A DNA stretch of 64,000 bases from Magnetospirillum sp. (GTDB lineage Bacteria; Pseudomonadota; Alphaproteobacteria; Rhodospirillales; Magnetospirillaceae): positions 372,001 through 436,000 of the forward strand of contig JANQAI010000008.1 in the NCBI GenBank assembly GCA_024707145.1, read 5' to 3'. Within the stretch, counting starts at the first letter, position 1, and the number at the start of each line of letters is the position of its first letter. Position numbers and translations under genes: made by a program. This document shows, in pieces, positions 48,614-58,445 of the stretch. A model generated the notes under the pieces. It made no database searches, was not told the origin of the DNA, and saw only the letters and a program-made list of their open reading frames with translations.

Positions 48614-50092
48614 TTAGCCACGGACCGCGGCGGGCACAGCCCGCGCTTCGTCGGCGCAGACATCGCCCCGGATGGTGCGGATCATGTTGTAGGCCATGAC
48701 CAGCCCGCCGACGACGAACAGGGCACCGCCGATGGCACGGATCACGTAGTACGGATGCATGGCCTCGACGGTCTCGATGAACGAGTACTGCAGGAAGCCG
48801 AGGTTGTCATACGCACGCCACATCAGGCCCTGCATGATGCCCGAGATCCACATGGCGGTGATGTAGAGCACGATGCCGATGGTGGCGACCCAGAAGTGCA
48901 CGCCCACCAGCTTCAGCGAGTAGACTTCCTTGCGGCCCCACAGCTTGGGGACCAGGTAGTACAGCGCGCCGAAGGAGACGAAGGCGACCCAGCCCAGGGC
49001 ACCGGAATGCACGTGGCCGATGGTCCAGTCGGTGTAGTGGGACAGCGAGTTGACCGCCTTGACCGACATCATCGGACCTTCGAAGGTCGACATGCCGTAG
49101 AAGGCCACCGAGGACACCAGGAAACGCATGACCGGGTCGGTGCGCAGCTTGTCCCAGGCGCCCGACAGGGTCATCAGGCCGTTGATCATGCCGCCCCAGG
49201 AGGGCATCCACAGCATCACCGAGAAGGTCATGCCCAGGGTCTGGGCCCAATCCGGCAGGGCGGTGTAGTGCAGGTGGTGGGGGCCGGCCCAGATGTACAG
49301 GAAGATCAGCGCCCAGAAGTGCACGATGGACAGGCGGTACGAATAGACCGGACGCTCGGCGCGCTTGGGCACGAAGTAGTACATGATGCCCAGGAAGCCG
49401 GCGGTCAGGAAGAAGCCCACCGCGTTATGGCCGTACCACCATTGGGTCATGGCGTCCTGCACGCCGGCATACAGCGAGTAGGACTTCCACCAGGACTCGC
49501 CGCCGAACAGCACCACCGGCAGCGCCAGGTTGTTGCCCAGGTGCAGCATGGCGATGGTCAGAATGAAGGCCATGTAGAACCAGTTGGCCACGTAAATGTG
49601 GGGTTCCTTGCGCTTCATGATCGTGCCGGCGAAGGCCACCAGGTAGCAGACCCAGATCACCGTCAGGTAAAGGTCGAGCCACCATTCCGGCTCGGCGTAC
49701 TCACGGCCCTGGCTGCCGCCCAGCACGTAGGAGGCGGCGGCCATGACGATCAGGCTCTGGAAGGTCCAGAAGATGAAGTTGCCGAAGCCGGCGCCGCCGA
49801 ACAGCGCCGCGCGCGAGGTGCGCTGCACCACGTAGAACGAGGTGCCGATCAGCACGTTGCCGCCGAAGGCGAAGATGACGGCCGAGGTGTGGACCGGGCG
49901 CAGACGGCCGAAGGTGGTCCATTCCAGGTCGAGGTTGAGGGCCGGGAAGGCGAGCTGCCAGGCGATGAAATCGCCCGCCAGGAAGCCGACGATGCCCCAG
50001 AAGACGGAAGCCAGGACGAACTTCTTGACGACGTCGTCGTAATACGGCGACGTGTCCCCCTGGGTCCCGACAGCAGCGGATGCAGCGGTCAT
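48614..50092 (-). CDS. ccoN: cbb3 oxidase catalytic subunit CcoN/FixN
   Basis: A 492-aa polytopic heme-copper oxidase subunit that reduces oxygen at low concentration. Visible ligands and signatures: [39 protein letters not shown] and [12 protein letters not shown]. First gene of ccoNOQP, reading away from the FNR-box region at 50.2 kb. Confidence 0.97.
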   Translation of the reverse strand: MTAASAAVGTQGDTSPYYDDVVKKFVLASVFWGIVGFLAGDFIAWQLAFPALNLDLEWTTFGRLRPVHTSAVIFAFGGNVLIGTSFYVVQRTSRAALFGGAGFGNFIFWTFQSLIVMAAASYVLGGSQGREYAEPEWWLDLYLTVIWVCYLVAFAGTIMKRKEPHIYVANWFYMAFILTIAMLHLGNNLALPVVLFGGESWWKSYSLYAGVQDAMTQWWYGHNAVGFFLTAGFLGIMYYFVPKRAERPVYSYRLSIVHFWALIFLYIWAGPHHLHYTALPDWAQTLGMTFSVMLWMPSWGGMINGLMTLSGAWDKLRTDPVMRFLVSSVAFYGMSTFEGPMMSVKAVNSLSHYTDWTIGHVHSGALGWVAFVSFGALYYLVPKLWGRKEVYSLKLVGVHFWVATIGIVLYITAMWISGIMQGLMWRAYDNLGFLQYSFIETVEAMHPYYVIRAIGGALFVVGGLVMAYNMIRTIRGDVCADEARAVPAAVRG

Positions 50093-50258
50093 GCACGAAC
50101 TCCTCTATGGGTTTCGCGCCGATCGTCCGGGACCAGTCTCCCCGGTCCGGACGGCGGCCAGACGCCCGCCCGTAACTCCGGGTCCGGGCGCGCGGCCAGC
50201 CTAGGCAGCGGGACGGAATGCCTCATTGCAAATTGTCTAGGCCGGAGGCAGCGCCCAA

Positions 50259-50272
50259 TTGCGAATTGTCAT
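50259..50272. promoter_or_regulatory. FNR/FixK-like box between ccoN and the Fnr gene
   Basis: TTGCGAATTGTCAT, a 13 of 14 match to TTGCG-AATT-GTCAA, itself a variant of the TTGAT-N4-ATCAA consensus. A weaker copy (TTGCAAATTGTCTA) lies at 50226-50239. It could govern ccoN and the regulator divergently. Confidence 0.5.
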
Positions 50273-50361
50273 TTTTCGCAAACTTTGCCCAACATGGCGG
50301 GGCGCCTGGACTTCGGGCGGCGGCGCTGCTAGACACGGAAACCGGATATCGGATCGGATCC

Positions 50362-51066
50362 ATGAAACGCACCCAGATCGACGCGGCTTGGCAAGGCACC
50401 GCCCATTGCGAGGATTGCGGCATCCGCGACCTGGTGCTGTTCGCCGACCTGACCGAGCCGGACTTCAACCTGATCCACCTGCCCATCGACGAGATCGCCT
50501 TCGACACCGGCGCCACCATCTATTCGGCGGGCGGCGACGGCGCGACGCTCTACACCATCCGCTCGGGCCTGGTGAAACTGGTGCAGTACCTGCCCGACGG
50601 CACCCAGCGCATCGTCCGGCTGCTCAAGCACGGCTCCACCGCCGGGCTCGAGGCCATCCTGGGCCAGGCCTACGAGCACACCGCCATCGCCCTGCAGCCC
50701 ACCCAGGTCTGCCGCATCCCGCGCCAGGTGGTCGAGCGCCTGAGCCGGGAAACCCCGCGCCTGCACACCCAGCTCATGCAGCGCTGGCACGCCGCCCTGC
50801 GGCAAGCCGACGACTGGCTGACCGAACTGTCCACCGGCAAGGCGCCGCAGCGCTTGGCCCGGCTGATATTGCAGCTGATGGAATGCGACGGCAGCGTCAC
50901 CCTGCTCTCGCGCGAGGATGTAGGCTCCATGCTGGGCATCACCACCGAGCATGCCAGCCGCACGGTGGCCGAGTTCAAGCGCAGCGGCGTCATCGTCGAG
51001 ACGGGGCCCAACCGCTACCGCATCAACGTGGATCAGCTGACCAGCATCGCCGCCGCCGAGGGCTGA
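50362..51066 (+). CDS. Crp/Fnr-family regulator, Fnr-type
   Basis: A 234-aa regulator. The N-terminus has CEDCGIRD with two close Cys and a further Cys (QVCRIP) near residue 115, which may allow an oxygen-sensitive Fe-S cluster, though the set is short of the E. coli pattern. Effector fold (GATIYSAGGDGATLYTIRSG) and winged helix (LLSREDVGSMLGITTEHASR). Divergent from ccoN with an FNR-like box between. Confidence 0.85.
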   Translation: MKRTQIDAAWQGTAHCEDCGIRDLVLFADLTEPDFNLIHLPIDEIAFDTGATIYSAGGDGATLYTIRSGLVKLVQYLPDGTQRIVRLLKHGSTAGLEAILGQAYEHTAIALQPTQVCRIPRQVVERLSRETPRLHTQLMQRWHAALRQADDWLTELSTGKAPQRLARLILQLMECDGSVTLLSREDVGSMLGITTEHASRTVAEFKRSGVIVETGPNRYRINVDQLTSIAAAEG

Positions 51067-51074
51067 GCGGCCGT

Positions 51075-52052
51075 TCAGTGCTCGGGCGTGCAGATTTCCT
51101 GCCGGGCCACCGCCACCAGGGTGCGCGCGGCCAAGCCGCCCACCACCACCGCCAGCAGGGCGTACAGCCCCTGCCCCGCCCACACATAGGCCGGGCTGGC
51201 GGTGCGCTCGCCCATCACCAGCGTGGCAATGGTGAAGGCGGCCAGCGGGAAGGAATAGGCCCACCACGACAGCGCGAAACCCACCTGCATGAATTTGGGC
51301 ACCTGGGTCAGCAGCAGCAGGAAGAAGAAGACGGCGGCGAAGTAGAGGATGCGGGCGAAGGCATCCACCCCGCCGGTCAGCGCCACCCACGCGATGAACG
51401 CCGCCGAGGGCGGCGCCAGCAGGATGAACAGGGTGGGCACCATCTTGCCCGGCAGCGGCGGGTGGAAGATCAGCCGGTAGACCACGATGGTCAGCAGCAC
51501 CACCCAGAACACCAGGCCGATGGAAAAGAAGAACCACGACACGTCGGCGGGAGCGAAGCGCACGCCGGCGATGGGCACCAGCACGTTGCCCACCACCGGG
51601 ATGAACCAGGCGGGGTTGGTGTGGGCCACCTCGTAGCGGCTGTGCTCGATCCACGAGCGCATCACCGCCAGGGTGAGCATCAGGTGCAGGGCGGCACCCA
51701 TGCTCCACAGCCCTTGCGCCAGCACCGTATCCACCGATACCGCAGCGCTGCCCAGCAGGATCAGGCCGATGGAGGCGGCGGGAAAGAAGCTGATGCGCAC
51801 CGGATGGTTCCATTCCGCCGCCACCGCCTGGGGATGGCGCAGCGCCTTGGCGGCATAGGTGGCGGCGACCACGCAGAACACCGCCAGGGCCAGCGCGAAC
51901 AGGATGGTGGCCGCTCCCGACAGCCCCCACAGCGTCTCCACCTTATGGGTGGCGATGGCCAGGCCGGACAGTCCCATCACCGTGGCGAAGAACGGCACCG
52001 GGAAGTGGATCAGGCGCGGCGAGGCGGAAGGGCTGGCGGTGTCGGCGGTCAT
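51075..52052 (-). CDS. TDT/TehA-family membrane transporter
   Basis: A 325-aa protein with about ten membrane segments and a start typical of SLAC1/TehA channels (PVPFFATVMGLSGLAIATHK). Relatives conduct anions, malate or tellurite-related compounds; the substrate here is unknown. Expressed with the tiny gene at 52063, 10 bases upstream. Converges on the Fnr gene with 8 bases between stops. Confidence 0.85.
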   Translation of the reverse strand: MTADTASPSASPRLIHFPVPFFATVMGLSGLAIATHKVETLWGLSGAATILFALALAVFCVVAATYAAKALRHPQAVAAEWNHPVRISFFPAASIGLILLGSAAVSVDTVLAQGLWSMGAALHLMLTLAVMRSWIEHSRYEVAHTNPAWFIPVVGNVLVPIAGVRFAPADVSWFFFSIGLVFWVVLLTIVVYRLIFHPPLPGKMVPTLFILLAPPSAAFIAWVALTGGVDAFARILYFAAVFFFLLLLTQVPKFMQVGFALSWWAYSFPLAAFTIATLVMGERTASPAYVWAGQGLYALLAVVVGGLAARTLVAVARQEICTPEH

Positions 52053-52062
52053 CGTCGTCCAA

Positions 52063-52167
52063 TCATTTCTTGCGGCGGGTCAACAGGAAGGCGAACAGGC
52101 CGATGGTAATCGCCACCGTGGCAGCCAGGAAGCCCAAGGCGATATAGGCGTCGGGATCGAGATGCAT
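52063..52167 (-). CDS. tiny single-span membrane protein, 34 aa
   Basis: Starts at 52167 with AAGGGGGA nearby. Soluble start (MHLDPDAYIALG), one helix (FLAATVAITIGLFAFLL), basic end (TRRKK). It looks like a real small membrane protein, comparable in size to CcoS/CydX-type subunits. It may assist the TDT transporter or the oxidase; function not known. Confidence 0.7.
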   Translation of the reverse strand: MHLDPDAYIALGFLAATVAITIGLFAFLLTRRKK

Positions 52168-52242
52168 GATGTCCCCCTTCTTGTCCGGCCCCTCGCCGGA
52201 GGGGCGACCCCGGACGCTAACAACGCCATCCGGAAAGCCGCA

Positions 52243-52256
52243 TTGACAATTCGCAA
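52243..52256. promoter_or_regulatory. FNR/FixK-like box before ccoG
   Basis: TTGACAATTCGCAA, shared in reverse with 50259-50272. It is 84 bases before ccoG and about 75 before the tiny-gene start, so it may control both directions. Confidence 0.55.
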
Positions 52257-52340
52257 TGCCATGCCGGAAACGCGCTCCTAGACTGGTTTTTCAGGCCCGC
52301 CGCCGCGGGCCCGGCTTTCCAGTTCGACAAGGCGGCACCC

Positions 52341-53789
52341 ATGTCCCATATGCAGGCTGAACCCGGCGCAGCGTCCGGGCCGAAGCACTATTACGCCACC
52401 AACGGCACCATCCATCCCCGTTCCGTGCGCGGCACCTTCCGCAGCCTGAAATGGTGGGCCGTGGGCGTGCTGCTGGCGGTGTGGCACCTGGCGCCGTTCC
52501 TGCGCTGGGACCGCGGAGCCGGAGCGCCGGACCAGGCCATCCTGATCGACCTGCCCGGGCGGCGCGCCTATTTCTTCTTCATCGAGATCTGGCCGCAGGA
52601 GGTCTACTACCTGACCGGCCTGCTGCTGTTCGCCGCCATCACGCTGTTCTTCATGTCGGCCCTGGCCGGGCGCCTGTGGTGCGGCTTCCTGTGCTGGCAG
52701 ACCGTCTATACCGACGTGTTCGTGCTGGTGGAGCGGCTGGTGGCCGGCGACCGCAACGCCCGCATCGCACTCGACAGGGCACCGTGGAGCGCGTCCAAGC
52801 TGGCCCGGAAGGCAGCCATCTGGGCCCTCTGGCTGCTGATCGCCGCCGCCTGCGGCATCGCCTTCGCGCTCTATTTCGACGACGCTCCCACCCTGCTGGG
52901 CCAGATCCTGACCGGCCAAGCGGGCACCGCCACCTACGGCGCCATCGCCGTGGTGGGCGGCGGCTGCTTCGTCATGGCCGGCCTGGCCCGCGAACAGGTG
53001 TGCATCTACATGTGCCCCTATGCCCGCTTCCAGTCGGCCATGTTCGACGAGCACTCGGCCATCATCTCGTATGAGGCGTGGCGCGGCGAGAAGCGCGGGC
53101 ACGCCAAGATCGGCCAGGATTTCGCCGGGCGTGGCCATTGCGTGGATTGCGGCATCTGCGTGCAGTCCTGCCCCACCGGCGTGGACATCCGCAACGGCAC
53201 CCAGCTGGCCTGCATCGGCTGCGGCCTGTGCATCGACGCCTGCAACACGGTGATGGACCGTTACGGCCTGCCACACGGGCTGATCACCTATGATTCGGTG
53301 GCCAACCAGCAGGCGCGCGAGCGCGGCGAAGACCATCCCAAGATCAGGCTGGTGCGTGCCCGCACCCTGATGTACGTGGCCATCCTGTCGGTGGTGGGCG
53401 CGGTCATGCTGTACTCGCTGGCCTCGCGCAAGACCATGGACGTCAACGTGCTGCATGAGCGCAGCCCGCTGTTCGTGGAACTGTCCACCGGCGAGATCCG
53501 CAACGGCTACACCTACAAGGTGCTCAACATGGTGCGCGAGGACCGCACCCTGACCCTGGCGGTATCGGGCATCGACGGCGCCCGCCTGGAACTGGTGGGC
53601 GAGGAAGGCGACGGCCCCACCGCCGCCCTGTCGGTCACCGGCGACAGCGTCGGCACCTTCCGCCTGTACGTCACCGCCCCGCGCGACGCGGTCAAAGGCC
53701 AGAAGACGCCGCTGGACTTCGTCCTGACCGACAGTCGCGACGGCACCGTGGTGCGCAGTTCCACCTTGTTCGCCTCGCCCGCGGAATAG
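52341..53789 (+). CDS. ccoG: cbb3 oxidase assembly protein CcoG/FixG/RdxA
   Basis: A 482-aa membrane Fe-S protein that takes part in copper handling during cbb3 assembly. Several helices, CPYARFQS, and two 4Fe-4S ferredoxin motifs: CVDCGICVQSCPTG and CIGCGLCIDACN. Upper region RLWCGFLCWQT has the typical Cys pair. C-terminal periplasmic Ig-like part. ccoHIS are not seen nearby. Confidence 0.95.
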   Translation: MSHMQAEPGAASGPKHYYATNGTIHPRSVRGTFRSLKWWAVGVLLAVWHLAPFLRWDRGAGAPDQAILIDLPGRRAYFFFIEIWPQEVYYLTGLLLFAAITLFFMSALAGRLWCGFLCWQTVYTDVFVLVERLVAGDRNARIALDRAPWSASKLARKAAIWALWLLIAAACGIAFALYFDDAPTLLGQILTGQAGTATYGAIAVVGGGCFVMAGLAREQVCIYMCPYARFQSAMFDEHSAIISYEAWRGEKRGHAKIGQDFAGRGHCVDCGICVQSCPTGVDIRNGTQLACIGCGLCIDACNTVMDRYGLPHGLITYDSVANQQARERGEDHPKIRLVRARTLMYVAILSVVGAVMLYSLASRKTMDVNVLHERSPLFVELSTGEIRNGYTYKVLNMVREDRTLTLAVSGIDGARLELVGEEGDGPTAALSVTGDSVGTFRLYVTAPRDAVKGQKTPLDFVLTDSRDGTVVRSSTLFASPAE

Positions 53790-53801
53790 GAACGCGCCAC
53801 C

Positions 53802-53842
53802 CCGCCGCCGGCCGCCCCAACGGCCGGCGGCGGACCCTTTTT
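53802..53842 (+). terminator. rho-independent terminator of ccoG
   Basis: Perfect 13-bp stem (53802-53814 with 53821-53833), 6-base loop, followed by ACCCTTTTTA. Confidence 0.88.
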
Positions 53843-53990
53843 ACGGCAGTACGGCCTGGACACTAGACCTTAGGGCGTAGGGCCGCGCCGCCCCGTCGAT
53901 ACCATTGGCCGGACAAATAACCTTTATCACTGCTGATTATCGCCTGCTTTCTCCGGATGATGGATTGGGTATTGCTGATGGGGAAGCAGC

Positions 53991-55820
53991 ATGTCCGACC
54001 TGTTCCGAGACGCCTTCGCCGCCCTGGCCTGCCCGGCGGCCATCCTCGATCGAGCAGGCCGCTTCGTGGAGGTGAACGGCGCCTTCGTCGATGCGGTCGG
54101 GCGCGATGCCGCCTTGCTGGCCGGCAAGCCGGCGACCGACATCCTGCATAACCTGCCCGCCGCCTTCGCCGACCGCCGCCACGACTGCGCCATCCTGCTG
54201 CACCACACCGAGGCGGTAAGCGTCCGCATGGCCTGCACCATCGTGCCCATGTCCGGCGGCACCGCCATGCTGACCCTGCGCGCCTCGCCCGAACTGGCCG
54301 GCTGGCCCTATCAGCTGATCGTCGAGGCCATCGAGGAAGGCATCACCATCCGCGCCGCCGACGGCCGTATCATCGGCAGCAACCGCGCCGCCCGCGCCCT
54401 GCTGGGCCCGACCGGGGCGCCCGACTTCATCCGCTGGGACGGCGAACCCCTGGCCCAGGCCGACCATCCCGCCTTCCTGGCCCTGGCCAGCGGCAATCCG
54501 GTGGCCGGCATCATCGGCGCCCGCAAACCCGACGGCACGGTGCGCTGGCTGCAGGTGCACAGCGTCCCCATCCACCACCCGGAAGCGGGCCACGCGGTGG
54601 TTTCCAGCTTCGCCGAGATCAACCAGCTGGTGGACACCCAGCGCCGGCTGGCCGACAGCGAGCGCCGGTTCCGCGCCATCTTCGACCAGACCTACGAGTT
54701 CATCGGCCTGCTGGATACCGAGGGCCACCTGATCGAGGCCAACGCCACGGCGCTGGCCTTCATCGACAAGGGCCTGGACGAGATCGCCGGCCTGCCCTTC
54801 GCCGAGACGCCGTGGTGGACGCATTCCCCCGCCGAGCAGACCAAGCTGCGTGACGGCATCGCCCGGGCCGCCGTCGGCGAATTCGTCCGCTTCGAGACCT
54901 CCCATGCCGGCCCGAACGGCCACGCCGCCACCATCGACTTCTCGCTGAAGCCGGCGCACGACGACAACGGCAAGGTGATCTACATCATCCCGGAGGGGCG
55001 CGACATCACCCACCTGAAGCGGGCGGAAGAGGCGCTGATGGCCGCCAAGCTGGAGGCGGAGGCGGCCAACCACGCCAAATCGGCCTTCCTCGCCTCGGTC
55101 AGCCACGAACTGCGCACGCCGCTGAACGCCGTCATCGGCTTTTCCGAAACCATCCAGCACCAGGTATTCGGACCGCTGGGCAATGCCCGCTACGCCGAAT
55201 ACGTGGGGCTGATCCACAGCGCCGGCAGCCACCTGCGCGACATCATCGAGGACATCCTGGACGTGGCCCGCATCGAGATCGGCGAGGTCACCCTGCGGGA
55301 AGAGGACATGGACCTGGGCGAGTGCCTGAGCGGACTGGTCCGCATGATGAGCCTGAAGGCCGAGGAGCGCCGCGTTTCCCTGACCCTGGTGGCGCCGGCC
55401 GAATTGCCGCGGCTGCATGCCGACCCCCTGCGCATCCGCCAGGTGGTGCTGAACCTGCTGTCCAACGCGGTCAAGTTCACCCCGCCCCAGGGCAGCGTCC
55501 ACCTGAGCGCGGCGGTGACCGGGGACGGACTGGAGATTTCGGTGACCGATACCGGCATCGGCATCCGCCCCGAGGACATGGACAGCATCTGGAAGCCGTT
55601 CTTCCAGGCCGATGCCTCGCTGTCGCGCCGTTTCGGCGGCACCGGACTGGGCCTGCCCATCGTGCGCCATTACGTGGAGGCCCACGGCGGCGCCGTCACC
55701 GTGGACAGCATCCCCGGCAAGGGCTCCGCCTTCACCGTGCGGCTGCCGGCCGGGCGGCTGGTGCGCCCGGCCAACGATGCCGAACCGCAAGGACTCAGCG
55801 CAGCGGAAAGACGAAATTGA
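53991..55820 (+). CDS. PAS-domain sensor histidine kinase (soluble)
   Basis: A 609-aa cytoplasmic kinase. Three PAS-like domains (starting near residues 5, 108 and 225), a HisKA domain with phospho-His372 in SHELRTPLNAVIGFSE, and an ATPase domain (NLLSNAVKFTPP, DTGIGIRPEDMD, GGTGLGLPIVRHY). The PAS ligands are unknown, and no response regulator is adjacent. Its 3' end overlaps the convergent His/Pro-rich gene by 26 bases. Confidence 0.92.
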   Translation: MSDLFRDAFAALACPAAILDRAGRFVEVNGAFVDAVGRDAALLAGKPATDILHNLPAAFADRRHDCAILLHHTEAVSVRMACTIVPMSGGTAMLTLRASPELAGWPYQLIVEAIEEGITIRAADGRIIGSNRAARALLGPTGAPDFIRWDGEPLAQADHPAFLALASGNPVAGIIGARKPDGTVRWLQVHSVPIHHPEAGHAVVSSFAEINQLVDTQRRLADSERRFRAIFDQTYEFIGLLDTEGHLIEANATALAFIDKGLDEIAGLPFAETPWWTHSPAEQTKLRDGIARAAVGEFVRFETSHAGPNGHAATIDFSLKPAHDDNGKVIYIIPEGRDITHLKRAEEALMAAKLEAEAANHAKSAFLASVSHELRTPLNAVIGFSETIQHQVFGPLGNARYAEYVGLIHSAGSHLRDIIEDILDVARIEIGEVTLREEDMDLGECLSGLVRMMSLKAEERRVSLTLVAPAELPRLHADPLRIRQVVLNLLSNAVKFTPPQGSVHLSAAVTGDGLEISVTDTGIGIRPEDMDSIWKPFFQADASLSRRFGGTGLGLPIVRHYVEAHGGAVTVDSIPGKGSAFTVRLPAGRLVRPANDAEPQGLSAAERRN

Positions 55821-56091
55821 TGGACGGGGCCGCCGGTTCGTAGACCACCGGCGGGGCCGCGTACACCACCGGCGGCGGGGCATAGACCACGCGGGGCGGC
55901 GGGGCGTAAACCACCCGCGGCGGGGCCGGGGCATAGACAACCCGCGGGCCATCCCAGCCATGGCCGCGGCCATGGCCATAACCATGGCCATGATGGCCGC
56001 CCTTGTGGTCGTGCGCCACGGCGGTGCCGGCGGCGGCGAGTACAGCGATGGCGGAAATCGTCACAGCCTGCGCGAAAATGCGGATGTTCAT
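55795..56091 (-). CDS. exported His/Gly- and Pro/Tyr-rich small protein
   Basis: A 98-aa protein with a signal peptide (SAIAVLAAAGTAVA), a His/Gly stretch (HDHKGGHHGHGYGHGRGHGW) that could bind metals, and repeats of the type PPRVVYAPP. AAGGAGG precedes the ATG at 56091. Known relatives are small periplasmic or surface proteins of unknown function. Confidence 0.75.
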   Translation of the reverse strand: MNIRIFAQAVTISAIAVLAAAGTAVAHDHKGGHHGHGYGHGRGHGWDGPRVVYAPAPPRVVYAPPPRVVYAPPPVVYAAPPVVYEPAAPSINFVFPLR

Positions 56092-56312
56092 GGCCGCCCT
56101 CCTCCTTGAAGGGTCTGTCCCCACCCCGACGGGGGCGGCGGACCTGCCGTTCGATGGCGATATGGTGGCCGAGCATTGCGCCGGAAACATGGCAAGGCGC
56201 GTGTCATTGTTGGGACAGCCCCGCGCAGAGGGCTAACCTGTCACGGTTGTGAAATAGCGCTCCCCCCTCCTATGCTACGGGCCAAGGGCACCAAAGGGGG
56301 GAATGCCTGAAA

Positions 56313-58175
56313 ATGAACCTCAATTCGAAGATCAACATGTTCTTCGTCGCCATCGCGGCTGGCCTGGTGGCCATGCTGGTGGCCATCAGCCTGTTTGCCT
56401 TCCGCAGCTTTTCCATCGCCTCGTCCACCGAGCACATCCGCACGGCGGCCGAGATCGTGCGCGTGCACCTGACCGAGTCCATGATCAACGGCGTCATCGA
56501 CAAGCGCGAGAGCTTCCTGAAACGCCTGATGGAGGTGCAGGGCCTGGCCTCGGCGCGGGTGGTGCGCTCGCCGCTGGTGGTGCAGCAGTTCGGCCAGGGC
56601 TTCAGCGAGGAAAAGCCCACCGACGACATCGAGTCGCAGGTCCTGCGCGACGGCAAGCCGCAATACCAGATTCTCGAAACCGACGACGACACGCTGATTC
56701 GCGGCACCATTCCGTTCATCGCCACCGATCGCGGTTCGCCCAACTGCCTGGAATGCCACCACGTGCAGGAAGGCATGGTGCTGGGCGCGGTCACCATGCA
56801 GGTGTCCATCCAGGCGCTGAAGCAGAAAGCCATGCTGACGGTGGCGGGCATCGTCGGCGTGGTGGTGCTGTTCGCCGGCCTGACCTTCATGCTGGTCCGC
56901 CGCACCGTCCAGCCCATCGCATTTACCGCCCACAACGTGGAGGTGGCGGTGCAGCGGGCGCTCCGCGGCGACTTCAAGGCCAAGGTGAAGCAACTGACCG
57001 AGGACGAGATCGGCCAGATCGCCGGCGACATGAACCGCCTGCTGGGCTTCCTCGACGACGGCCTGACCCGCATCGGCGACAATGTCGCGCGCCTGACCAA
57101 CAAGACCACCAAGCCCGACGAGAACCAGTTGGATGCCACCATCGCCATGGTGGACGGCCTGACCCGGGCGGCCCATTTCAAACAGGCCATCGAAGAGGAC
57201 GAGACCAAGGCGGAAATCCACCTGCGGCTGGCCCGCACGCTGGAGCAGGAATTCAACGTCAGCGAATATTCGCTGTACGAAATGGTGCCCAACAAGAACC
57301 AGATGGCGCCCCTGTTCGTGGACGGCAATCTCGACGCCTCGTGCCGCTGGTGCGACCAGCAGATCCTGGTGCGCAGCGAAGGCTGCCGGGCGCGCCGCAC
57401 CGGCCACACCGTGGACGGCATCACCAATCCCGGCATCTGTTACGCCTTCCAGCCGCCGGAAGACGTTTCCGGCCGCAGCCACATCTGTCTGCCCATCATC
57501 CAGTCGGGCTCGGTGGCCAACGTGCTGCAATTGGTGGCCAGGCCCGGCGACGAGGCCCGCGTGCTGGCGCAGATTCCCTACATCAACGTGTACTTGCGCG
57601 AGGCGGCCCCGGTGCTGGAAACCAAGCGCCTGATGGAAACCCTGCGGGAATCCTCGCTGCGCGATCCCATGACCGGGCTGAACAACCGCCGCTTCCTCGA
57701 GGAATACGTCGAGACCCTGATCGCCAACGTCCAGCGCCGCAAGACCCAGGTGGCGGTGATGATGCTGGACCTGGACTACTTCAAGATGGTCAACGACACC
57801 TACGGCCACGATGCCGGCGACGCCGTCATCAAGGCCCTGGCCAAGCTGCTGCGCCAGAGCGTGCGGGCGTCGGACATGGTCATCCGCTTCGGCGGCGAGG
57901 AGTTCCTGGTCATCCTGGTGGACACCCCGCCGGGAAACGCCGACGCGGTGGCCGAGAAGATCCGCTCGTCGGTGGAACAGCTGGAAATCCAGGCTGGCCA
58001 TGTGGTGCTGAAGAAGACCATCTCCATCGGCATCGCCGACTTCCCCAGCGACAGCGACACCTTCTGGCAGGCGGTGAAGTTCGCCGACGTGGCCCTTTAT
58101 CAGGCCAAGGAAACCGGCCGCAACCGGGTGGTGCGCTTCAACACCAGCATGTGGGGCGACGACAAGAAGTACTAA
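56313..58175 (+). CDS. membrane diguanylate cyclase with heme-c-type periplasmic sensor
   Basis: A 620-aa protein. N-terminal helix (FFVAIAAGLVAMLVAISLFA), periplasmic domain of about 145 aa with CLECH (CXXCH heme-c motif) near residue 147, second helix (LTVAGIVGVVVLFAGLTFML), HAMP, a GAF-like domain with unusual Cys (CRWC, EGC, GIC), then GGDEF as RFGGEEFLVIL with DLDYFKMVND. Likely makes c-di-GMP in response to redox, NO or oxygen (inference). Confidence 0.9.
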   Translation: MNLNSKINMFFVAIAAGLVAMLVAISLFAFRSFSIASSTEHIRTAAEIVRVHLTESMINGVIDKRESFLKRLMEVQGLASARVVRSPLVVQQFGQGFSEEKPTDDIESQVLRDGKPQYQILETDDDTLIRGTIPFIATDRGSPNCLECHHVQEGMVLGAVTMQVSIQALKQKAMLTVAGIVGVVVLFAGLTFMLVRRTVQPIAFTAHNVEVAVQRALRGDFKAKVKQLTEDEIGQIAGDMNRLLGFLDDGLTRIGDNVARLTNKTTKPDENQLDATIAMVDGLTRAAHFKQAIEEDETKAEIHLRLARTLEQEFNVSEYSLYEMVPNKNQMAPLFVDGNLDASCRWCDQQILVRSEGCRARRTGHTVDGITNPGICYAFQPPEDVSGRSHICLPIIQSGSVANVLQLVARPGDEARVLAQIPYINVYLREAAPVLETKRLMETLRESSLRDPMTGLNNRRFLEEYVETLIANVQRRKTQVAVMMLDLDYFKMVNDTYGHDAGDAVIKALAKLLRQSVRASDMVIRFGGEEFLVILVDTPPGNADAVAEKIRSSVEQLEIQAGHVVLKKTISIGIADFPSDSDTFWQAVKFADVALYQAKETGRNRVVRFNTSMWGDDKKY

Positions 58176-58290
58176 CCGGGCACGGACGCCCACGCGTCGA
58201 AGGCGACTACGGCTGTCCAGCGTAAGTTCTGGCGAGGGTGTGGAGAATACCCAGGCATTCGGTCATCTTTGGCATTTACATTCTTGCGTC

Positions 58291-58392
58291 ATCGCCGGGC
58301 TTGACCCGGCGATCCACGCGTCGCCGCAAGAAACCATTTGGAGACAATGAGTTAGGTGGCGCCATGTGGATGCCCGCGTCAAGCGCGGGCAT
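58291..58392. repeat. composite REP-like inverted element
   Basis: Two palindromes, ATCGCCGGG-N5-CCCGGCGAT (58291-58313) and ATGCCCGCG-N5-CGCGGGCAT (58370-58392). They face each other as inverted copies (TTGACC and TCAAG cores, TCCA and TGGA flanks). This resembles intergenic repeats seen in many alphaproteobacteria. The remainder of 58176-58445 shows no gene. Confidence 0.65.
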
Positions 58393-58445
58393 GACGAAGA
58401 GGGGGCCAAACGACTTGAATCCGACGCCCCCGGAGCAGGAAGGTC

